A stretch of DNA of 64,000 nucleotides, taken from NCBI GenBank assembly GCA_015680685.1, contig MNCI01020673.1, positions 855,908-919,907 on the forward strand. The letters run 5' to 3'. This document shows, one piece after another, positions 56,022 through 64,000 of this stretch. Under the pieces are notes generated by a model. The model saw nothing but the letters and a program-made list of their open reading frames with translations, searched no databases and was not told the origin of the DNA. The position numbers and the translations under genes are program-made. This stretch comes from Gnetum montanum. Its lineage: Eukaryota; Streptophyta; Gnetopsida; Gnetales; Gnetaceae. Numbering within the stretch: position 1 is the first letter of the stretch; each line of letters opens with the position of its first letter.

Positions 56022-59000
56022 ATGGCAAACGGTGGTACAGCTGCACAGCTTTACTTTGAACTGAACACTGGTGCTAAAATACCAGCTGTTGGTCTAGGAA
56101 CATGGCAAGCCGAACCTGGTGTCGTTGGAAATTCTGTGAAAAAGGCCATAGAGGTGCTTTTTCCATGTCAACTTTAATTACTTTAAATCCTTTATGAAGC
56201 CATGTTCATTGCTGAAAAATGAGAGAAGGAAAGGGAGAACTTTTAATTTCATTGTTACCGAATGGTGCCTTTATGTCTTCTAGTATGGTTAGTAGTTATC
56301 TATGTTGGGCCTTGACGTTCTCTGAGTGGCACCAAGTAATGAACTGTCTGTACCCTCATATGTTTCTTTTAGTTCTTGAAATAATAATCGACTGTTTTGA
56401 CAGGGAGATGTTAGCATGCTTTTACAAGTATAAAATTTGAAGAGCAATGAAATAAGTTGTAGATTCTATTTTATATCAATGTGCTCTGCATTTACATTTC
56501 TGATCTTATTGAGAATGCTAAACTTTCAACTTCAATTACGGTTGCTTCTTAGTTTCATTAACCTTTTAATTATCTTGTAAACAATAGTTAAACTAGCTTT
56601 GGAATATTTTATAGTATGGCTATAACCTTACTTTTAAAATTTTAGTTTATTGAATTTCCTTTAACCTTTGCAAGCACAGTTTATTATTGTTTGGGAATGG
56701 ATTTTTTTCATTTTTAAGTCTGCCATTTATTAATATTTTCCATATTCGTCTTTGCAGGTCGGATACAGACACATAGACTGTGCTCGTCTTTATGGAAATG
56801 AAAAGGAGGTAAATTCTATTTTTCTTTTTTGTTCTAATAATAATATATTCTATGATATTGAGTTTCTAACCTAATCTATTTATAAAATTCTTTATTTCTT
56901 ACCACATGCCCTTATTATTGACTTTCTAAAACATTTATAAGATTTTTAAGAATAGCCTTAAACTAAGTGCAGTACAGCAAACTTTAATTTCAAAACAATC
57001 TATTATACAGTAGTGCCCTTGTTGATTTGGTTAAGCTTAAAAGTCATCCTGTAGGGGATAGTGAATGATATTTCCATTCTTCGTCATTAATTTAACAGAA
57101 CGTATTGCTAAATCAACCAGCAAGTCGGCCAAATCTTGTTGATAACATGGCCACATGGGTGACATCTATACATCCTAATGCAACTCTTTTAGCTTCACAT
57201 TTATAAGTGCTAGTGATGTAATAGTTTGATACATTTTGTGCTCCATGCCTGTCTGTTCAAAACTGGATATATATCTGATTACTTATGAAATCAATCCTGC
57301 TGGACTAACGGTGCACTTGACAGGTTGGTGTTGCCCTGAAAGAAATACTATCAACTGGTGCCGTAAAGCGTGATGATTTATGGATCACATCAAAACTATG
57401 GTACTCTATTCTTAATCTTTATTGTCTGTTATGTTATTTACTGGGCGGCAGTTTGACAGAAATAATTGTCAACGAGACAGCTTTTTAAAGCTAGATAGGT
57501 CTACAGAGTTTCTGGATTCAATTAAAACAGTTTCAGTTAATGTAGTTGAATTCTTGACAATCATGGTTGGCATTTCTCTAAAAAACCAGAACCCTTAACC
57601 TTGAACAATCTATAAGCTTTCTTATTTGAATGCGGCTTGTCACTGTTCTTCCCCATCCTTAAAATTATTGAAAATAGCATGGTTCGTATGGCAAGAATTA
57701 GAATGGTTCGTATTTTTGGTTACGGATATTACCCACTGGTAGATGCTTGTGCCCTCTATTTTGTTTCAGAGCATAATCTTAATAAGAAGAGTAAAATAAG
57801 TTTTCTTTACTAATGCAATTAGTATTGTTAAATTTGGTAAATCAGTGAAACAGAGCATAAAAAGGTACCATCGATATTGAATGTGAACTAACTTTGCTCT
57901 CTTGGTTGCTTGGTTGTCATGTGAACAAAACTACAATGGAACTTTTAGTCATCATCAACCCTTCTTCCATTCATGTCAATCAGTGCCATTGGTTTCTTTG
58001 GTTGTGAATTAATTCTGTTCCATTTCTTAATGATTAATGGCTAATGCTATCTAATTATTACCTATTGCTATCTCTTTTAATGCTTTGAGATGTCCACCAG
58101 ATTCTTTGTTGGCTAAATTCTTTGTTTTGCTTATCTGAGCAGGTTGTCAGATTGTTCCCCAGAGAAGGCTCCTGCAGCCATTGATGCTACCTTGGAGGAT
58201 CTCCAACTTGACTATGTTGATTTATATCTTGTATATCAGTTTGATGCCTAAACTAGTACTTCAATTATATTTGATTGTCAAGAACAGAATAGAAAACTTT
58301 TCTTGCGATGATGTTTTGGGATGGTGACAGGTGCATTGGCCAAACAAATATATTGCAAGTACATGGGAAGCAATGGAAAAGATTCTAGAGACAGGGAAAG
58401 TACGTGCAATAGGTGTAAGCAATTTCTCTGTGAAAAAATTGCAGGAGCTAATTAAGCATGCAAAAGTCATTCCAGCTGTAAACCAAGTAGAATGCCATCC
58501 AGTGTGGCAGCAACAAAAGCTTCATGAATATTGCAAATCTCAGAACATTCATTTATCTGTAAGTTCTTATAATGATATTAATCTTTAGTTGCAATATGCT
58601 TTTCAAAGTGAATTCATAATTTCTGTTCATGACTTTCTGATTTCTTATATATGATATTTGCAGGCTTATTCACCAATTGGTTCTCCAGGCACTGGACTTG
58701 TTAAACAACCTGTGAAAGTGCTGGAGCTTCCCATAATTAAGCAAGTGGCAGAAAAACTGGGCAAAACACCTGCACAGATAGCTCTTCGCTGGGGCCTACA
58801 AAGTGGCTACAGTATTCTGCCTAAGAGCAGCAGTGAAAGTAGGATAAAAGAAAATTTTGATGTGTTTGATTGGTCAATTCCCCATGAACTTTTTGCACAG
58901 TTTTCTGAAATTGAGCAGGTATGTGTTTTTGTTTCGGCTCACATTTTAGTCTTAAAAAGTTAAGTCATTTAAGTTTCCCTTCAATTCTTTTGAATTATGA

Positions 59001-59117
59001 TACAATTGTTTTACTTGTCATGCACTTCAGGTGAAGCAACTGCTAGGAGATTTCCTTGTGGATAGTCAGAGTGACTACTTTACAAGTGTTGAGGAGCTGT
59101 GGGATGGTGAATTTTAA
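56022..59117 (+). CDS. aldo-keto reductase, AKR4C type (7 exons, 305 aa)
   Basis: NADPH-dependent reductase of aldehydes and ketones, cytosolic TIM-barrel family; the real substrate is not deducible. Exons: 56022-56153, 56758-56808, 57324-57400, 58143-58230, 58331-58558, 58664-58918, 59031-59117, all introns GT-AG. The start fits: [21 protein letters not shown], as in plant AKR4C proteins. The barrel begins [10 protein letters not shown]. The catalytic tetrad is complete: Asp51 (RHIDCA), Tyr56 (LYGNE), Lys85 (TSKLW), His118 (VHWP). NADPH-binding and C-terminal blocks are kept: [41 protein letters not shown], and the end WDGEF. Between HWP and STW only five residues (NKYIA) are present, where Arabidopsis AKR4C9 has about 21, so loop A, which borders the substrate pocket, is short. 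No signal peptide or membrane segment. It is the only intact gene found; coding identity is near certain, subfamily likely. Confidence 0.95.
56154..56757 (+). other. AKR intron 1
   Basis: Donor GAG/GTGCTT, acceptor TTTGCAG/GTC, phase 0 (604 bases). AT-rich and without embedded repeats I can recognise. A 73-codon open stretch at 56219-56440 is intronic noise. Confidence 0.85.
57401..58142 (+). other. AKR intron 3
   Basis: The longest intron (742 bases), splitting the Trp87 codon (TG/G). Donor ATG/GTACTC, acceptor TGAGCAG/G. No coding remnant or mobile element was recognised inside. Confidence 0.85.
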
Positions 59118-59193
59118 AAGGATTTTTATATGATTGAAACCAGGTCTACTATGATCAAGGATTTATGACGTACCTTTTTTTTAATGCTTTTTA

Positions 59194-59199
59194 AATAAA
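59194..59199 (+). terminator. polyadenylation signal AATAAA of the AKR gene
   Basis: AATAAA, 77 bases after the stop codon, followed by T/G-rich DNA. A plausible plant near-upstream element. Confidence 0.6.
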
Positions 59200-59205
59200 G
59201 TTGTA

Positions 59206-60284
59206 AGCCAAGTTAGTAAGCAATTACAGTATGGGATTTAAGCATACACAAATCCTTTTTTTTTTTATTACAATGAACCTGAAATTGAAGACTAAAATTC
59301 AATGAGGCAGTAAATTGTTTTGTAGTCTTCTTCTATGGATACATGATTTTAATAATTTTCAAAATTAGTTTTAAGCACATGACATCATTGTTTTAATCAT
59401 TGCCAATTACATATATTTATTTTGCTTTGATGATTATATTTTTAAAAAGGTTCATAATAAGCATGGTTTCATGTTGGATTTGGTGGATAATTAAAACACT
59501 TCAAATGACATTTTTTTTAAGGAAAATTGACGATTCTTTAAGATTTTAAATGAAATTAAAATGGTAGCTTTTAGATTTAAATGATTTGAAATGATAAATA
59601 GATGTATTCAATATTATTTAATGTTGATGTAGACTAAATACTTATTTTCTATAATGACTCGAAGCATCGAAGTGGTAGCAACATTCTAATGTACTATTTA
59701 ATTTATCCCTTGTATCAATAAATTCTTATTTACTACTTGTACCAATGCATTATTGCTCTACTAGCTATTTAGTATTTGCATAAACATAAGAATAGTTATA
59801 GGTAGATATTTTGAATAATGCAAGAGATTGCCAATTTGAATCATATTTAAGCCATTGTTATGTTCTTAAGCATATTTGTGCTACCTTAAATGTTTTTTAT
59901 TTCTTTTAAATAAACTAAAGCCTCATTTAGTTTTATACTTCTGGTATCTTGTGTTTGTTTTTAAAGAAATAGAAGCTTCGATTTGGTTTTTTTAACTAAT
60001 TTTTCATCTTTTCAAAAATATTTTCTTTAACCATTTTTAAAGTTTATTTTAAATTCATGATTTTCAATGCCCACTTTTGTGGTCATAATTTTGTTCTGTG
60101 ATATTATCTTTATTGATGAAGTTTCTTGGTGATCTTTCTTGATATTTCATTGCTACGTTTATTGTCTAGATAAAATTTTAAAGGCTTTAATATGTTGCTA
60201 AGGCTTTGATATGTTTGGTATTAAATCTAAAATTATTTTTATGTTTCGTATTGAATTTGAAACTATAAATAATTGTAATATTTG
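59206..60284. other. intergenic, no recognised feature
   Basis: AT-rich DNA after the AKR gene. No supported frame, LTR end or RNA gene. Confidence 0.6.
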
Positions 60285-60405
60285 TGCACCCCAAGATATA
60301 TAGTCTAATTAGAACTTTACAACTTAGTATTACCCACCAAAATTAAACCCATGAGTTAGAGCTTTCAAATCAAGAGTCTTACCACTAGGCTAATACCTCA
60401 TTGTT
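60285..60405 (-). mobile_element. tRNA-derived SINE, 3'-truncated, reverse strand
   Basis: In element sense: AATGAGGTATTAGCCTAG, then TGGTAAGACTCTTGATTTGA and, further on, CATGGGTTTAATTTTGGTGG and ACTATATATCTTGGGGTGCA. A box TAGCCTAGTGG is at 60382-60392. The last ~30 bases of the family (TTATTTTGGGTTCCAACACC) are missing. This copy keeps the clearest B-box-like region. Confidence 0.8.
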
Positions 60406-61429
60406 CAAGACCCTATGAATTTATTGAATTGGTTCTATTAGGATAATAGAGCTGTTAAAGCTCAAAATAATTTGACTAAAAGTATAACCATATTAGAAGA
60501 TTTATGATACTTCAATTATGATTCAAACTAGCATGTATTAGGTTTTTAGTTAAAGTCATATGTAATTTATCTTTAAGCTTTACTAAAATTAGTTTAGATA
60601 TAAATTTATGATATATATCTATTATGTGGCTAAGAGAATCTTTTTCTTTTTCAAACTAATGATCTCTTTTTCTTGTCGAAAAAAAATTCAAAACAGAGGT
60701 ACATTCTCCCATGATAGTTCTTATCAAAAAGTTCATCTCTTAACCCATAGTTTTGATGATAATTATTTATTTTCCATCACAAAGTTTAGACAACTAGTAG
60801 TTATCCTCTTAGCCAAAAATATTGCATTGCATATACCACCCCTTTTAGCTGGGTATAGTCCTAACCATGATGGTAGTGCTTGATTGCCTCTAGAAGGGAT
60901 GGTATAAGGAAATGAATGCAATAGGGATTACTTCATATAACACCTACTAGTCACCTTTACTAGCTCCACAACTCCATGCTAGCATAACCTCTAATTACTA
61001 GGTATAAATACCTTAGGTCAAATCCCTGAAAGGTCATCTCAAATGAAATGTGTGCTATTACAATGTGCTCTTTCATGTCATATTACAATAATTACATCAT
61101 TTGTTACAATGCGACACCATCTTGGTTATGAAGCAACTCCATTTGGAAATGAGAATGTAATAATAACAACTCTAAGTCTTCCTCTAATATATAACTTAAT
61201 CTATATCTTCTTGTAACATTCAACACCCATTTAAACATTTTCATTTTTCTCTTAATAATTTGTTGTTCATGCTTTTTAAAAGCCTTACATTCTGCATCAT
61301 ATAAAATGGTAGAAATTATTAGTATCTTGTAAAATTTATTTTAGTTTTATTGGAATTTCTTTATCATATAAAATATTATTAGCTTATCTCTATTTTGATC
61401 ACCTTGCCTCAATTATATTTTGTATATCC
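60406..61429. other. intergenic, no recognised feature
   Basis: AT-rich DNA. An open stretch at 60608-60883 has no recognisable domain and low-complexity content, and I do not call it a gene. The last 200 bases may be worn LTR. Confidence 0.5.
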
Positions 61430-61873
61430 TTGTGAATTTTGCCATATCATTGGAGCATTGATTCTAGTTAGTCTAACTATTTAGTGACTTTGCTTGATTA
61501 ACTCAATAGTAAAGTTACTTGGTAATCCTAGTAACAATTACATTAGCCCAAGATGTGTACAAAAAAATAGGAACAAATACTTATTTCAAATAGCCTAGAA
61601 TAATTTTATATTTTCATTGTACTTAGAGACTCATTTTCTCTATGTTTACACTTAGCACACTTAAGAGCTAACAACATCATTTAATCATATACTTCACTAA
61701 GAGTTAAACTATACATTTTTCACCTCGCTAACTCTAAGTGGAAAGATAATGATCACGAATTTCTTATCAACTCACTAGTATACTTACATTATCTATCCAA
61801 GGATTATGATCTAGTTGCATGTGGGCACTTGTGACTTGTATAGTTGAGTGTTGGAATTCTCTACCACTCATCA
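61430..61873 (+). repeat. family-B LTR, 3' half (element F)
   Basis: Collinear with 44760-45181 and 26990-27419 (CTTGGTAATCCTAGTAACAATTACAT, TAACTCTAAGTGGAAAGATAATGATCACG in parts, GTTGAGTGTTGGAATTCTC). It ends CACTCATCA at 61873. The left part of the LTR is not recognisable. Confidence 0.82.
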
Positions 61874-61893
61874 TTGGTGCGATTACTGGGGGA
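61874..61893 (+). other. primer binding site of element F (tRNA-Asp type, altered)
   Basis: TTGGTGCGATTACTGGGGGA follows the LTR end directly. It is alignable with TGGCGCCGTTGCCGGGGA, the tRNA-Asp complement, with several changes. Confidence 0.7.
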
Positions 61894-62018
61894 TGCGTTA
61901 ATGTTTTCTAGTTAGTTGATCTTACATAATTCATTGTATCAAGTATCACCAAGTCTATCTTCTATACTTAGAATAGTTTTTCAAAATAGACATACATTTA
62001 AGTATCAACTAACCTAAA

Positions 62019-62368
62019 ATGGATTTTATATCTAAAGTGAAATCTCCACTTGCTATGGATCTTAACAAAAGTAATGACAGAGAATATAATGAAAGAGATT
62101 AAAGTGCTGCATTAATATAAATAAGAATTTCATATGCTTATGCTAATCCTTATTATCTTGATTTTATATTCATTTTCCATTAGGAAAAATAATTAAGATG
62201 GAGAGACTTATAGGGCAACATTATCTTACTACCAAATTATTAAGCATCATCCATGCTCCAACTAGGCTATATCAGCCAATAGAGCCTCAAGCAAGGAGGG
62301 GTGCTATTATGGTAGCAAGATATAAACAAGAGAAAGGAAAGAAAGCATCATAGACAATCATCCTTAAT
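62019..62368 (+). pseudogene. gag start of element F
   Basis: From an ATG at 62019 (MDFISKVKSPLAMDLNKSN) the frame reaches YLDFIFIFH, a stop, EK, a stop, then LRWRDL, a stop, and GNIILLP. This matches the FTFILHQDEQLRWRDLQGNIVLPPD block of family-A gags, with each stop standing at a Gln codon. Copy 4 of family A cuts it off at 62369. So a gag-coding gypsy element carried family-B LTRs. Confidence 0.75.
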
Positions 62369-63242
62369 TGATGAGCAGCGAGGTACCCCTACGCTCAACC
62401 ATACGAATACGAGCGTTTCACACATGATCTGGTCGAATTCCAAGGACTAAGTGCCTATGTGCCTTTGTGGAACAAGGACGGGTTGGTTGATCCTTGTCCT
62501 CCCAAGCTTACCTGTATGTCACAATTATATGGTTAAGTAAGCTTGAGGCATATGATTTTTATAGCTTTTATGTTTATATGTCTTGCTACTAATAAGGGAG
62601 GAGAGAGAGATAACTAGGTGACTAATTTAACTTAACTACTGATTAACTAGGCTTTAACTAATGCTAACACCAATATCCATTCTCACTTGCCATACACATC
62701 TTGAACTAGTGTAGCACTACTGAGATTACCAAACAATAATTGTTATTGGGTTACCAAGTGTTACATGCATGCTTGAAGTGATCGTACTGAGTGTAATTTA
62801 ACAATTTGCTTAATTAATCATAATGAATTGCTGTGCTAATAACAAAAATGCAAAGTGCATAAAATAAAATAAAATAAATGTATAAGAAAATAAAATAAAA
62901 GAAATGTGTAAGAAAACAAATCTCAAGTGTTGCAAGGATGAATCAAAGAGCTCGTCTTTATTGCCGTACACAAGGTGTGCTTAGGTACACAATGCTTGAG
63001 TAAAGATCTATCCACACTTCGACCTCCTGCTATAGGCACTTGGAAAATACTCTAACCTTCAAACAGACTAGCAGAGTTTCGCTATTTGACTGCTAAAAGA
63101 ATTCTTCCCCCAATTATGCACTTGGGCACTATATTTATAGGCTTGGGAGCAACTACTCTAATAATTAGAGTAACTACTAAAGAAACCACTAGAGTAATCA
63201 CTCTAATAATTAGAATAACTACTAGAGTAACCACTCTCATCA
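62369..63242 (-). repeat. 3' LTR of copy 4, with a different U3 cassette
   Basis: It begins TGATGAGCAGCGAGG and ends CTCTCATCA (874 bp). The body matches family A. The U3 part (63145-63240) carries ACTCTAATAATTAGAGTAAC repeats in place of GATATCGC dyads, next to TATTTATA at 63132-63139 (TATAAATA in element sense). Confidence 0.9.
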
Positions 63243-63258
63243 TACCCCCATGACTGAA
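63243..63258 (-). other. polypurine tract of copy 4
   Basis: In element sense TTCAGTCATGGGGGTA precedes the LTR start TGATGAG. It is the best preserved polypurine tract of the family here. Confidence 0.85.
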
Positions 63259-64000
63259 TGAAAACTCATCCTTGAGTTCCTTACAAAATATTGGGAAGGT
63301 ATGGGATTATTGACTAAGTGACAACTAACGGTGGAATGGGATGATAGACTCAACGTGCCCAGTGAACAGATCAATAAGCATATTACAACATTAGTGTTCA
63401 TGACTATTGTGGTGAACACTTGTACATAAATGACATCCAAGCCTTTATTTGGCAGCTTGTAGAGAAAGAGAGAGAGAGAAAATGAAGCGTGCTTCCACCA
63501 ATGCTAAGATTGTGTCTTCTGTTGTTTATCCATAGCCACGTCACCAAACTTGCTCCTTTTGTAAATGCTCCAGTTTCGGTCCATCTTGAGTGCTTTCTCT
63601 AAGCCCAGTCCATTGTTTGTATGATTTCCATCTGCACACACAACATAGTCACAAATAAGCAAGGATAGATAATCCACAATGTAGTTGATACCTTGCCTCA
63701 ATATGAAGTGCATTGGTTGAGTTGTGGTTATGGCAGAAACTAGTTCAGAGATTTATCATTGGCAACTATCCAAGGTGTAAGAGTTAGGAAATTAGTAAAA
63801 TGGAAAAAATTGAAAAATTTGTGCCAGGGCCCCCATGACTAAGAGCGAACCTCTGGTAGCTATAAGATGGAAACACATGAGGAATAAGAAAGATGAAAAA
63901 TATCAACGGCAATGCCAATAAAATGGATGTCATGGATGGGGATGAAACAAGAAATGATTGATTGCAAGAAATTTTTAAGGGAAAGAAGTTAACAATTGCA

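Larger units (their letters stand above)
62369..64000 (-). mobile_element. family-A gypsy element, copy 4 (runs out of window)
   Basis: On the minus strand: 3' LTR 62369-63242, then polypurine tract and 3' region to the window end, collinear with 9099-9840 of copy 2 and 19858-20600 of copy 3. The left flank pentamer is TTAAT (62364-62368); the matching duplication would be beyond the window. Confidence 0.88.

Noticed and set aside
56219-56440. 73-codon frame within AKR intron 1
   Set aside because: It lies between a clean GT donor and AG acceptor and does not match any AKR segment.
60608-60883. 91-codon open frame
   Set aside because: Low-complexity start, no domain, no splice partner or conserved neighbour; probably chance.

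Overview
The window is repeat-dense, AT-rich plant nuclear DNA. It holds a stack of decayed LTR retrotransposons, one small tRNA-derived SINE family, and a single convincing host gene. That gene is a seven-exon aldo-keto reductase of the plant AKR4C type (56022-59117, + strand). Old nested insertions, solo-LTR formation, many TAG/TAA stops where relatives have Gln codons, and a GC-poor compact gene between repeats suggest a large, slowly turning-over seed-plant genome. A gymnosperm is plausible, but the sequence alone does not prove it.

Layout. 1-6060: 3' half of a Ty3/gypsy element on the + strand (copy 0: RT, RNase H, integrase, 3' region). A 1.28-kb solo Ty1/copia LTR sits in its integrase, flanked by a perfect AAACT duplication. 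6385-30795: two sibling pol-less LTR elements, C and D (family B). They encode a long coiled-coil protein and share one LTR at 26547-27419. C is split by two minus-strand family-A gypsy elements: copy 2 (8261-18217, nearly complete gag-pro-RT-RNaseH-IN) and copy 3 (19243-26095, gag-pro only). 30796-45181: a three-level nest. D's 3' LTR contains a copia element (30963-44542), and the copia RNase H gene contains family-A copy 1 (32729-39817, gag-pro only). Insertion points are supported by 5-bp duplications that each now differ at one base. 46020-50705: a minus-strand gypsy remnant, E, with its own deletion. 50706-54830: old repeats and the SINE family. 54830-59205: the AKR gene and its upstream region. 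59206-61430: little recognisable apart from one SINE. 61430-62368: a family-B LTR, a primer site and the start of a gag (element F). 62369-64000: 3' LTR and 3' region of a fourth family-A element.

How the pieces relate. Copies 1 and 3 of family A lack RT and integrase with the same deletion junction, so a gag-pro-only lineage probably moved using enzymes from relatives such as copy 2. Elements C and D lack pol altogether, while F joins the same LTR type to a family-A-like gag, making F the likely type of partner for C and D. Across these gypsy LTRs the segment just upstream of the TATA box is a cassette of short inverted repeats that differs between subfamilies. Almost every retroelement reading frame is broken, so none shown here looks able to move by itself. 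The AKR gene has an intact frame and all four catalytic residues.
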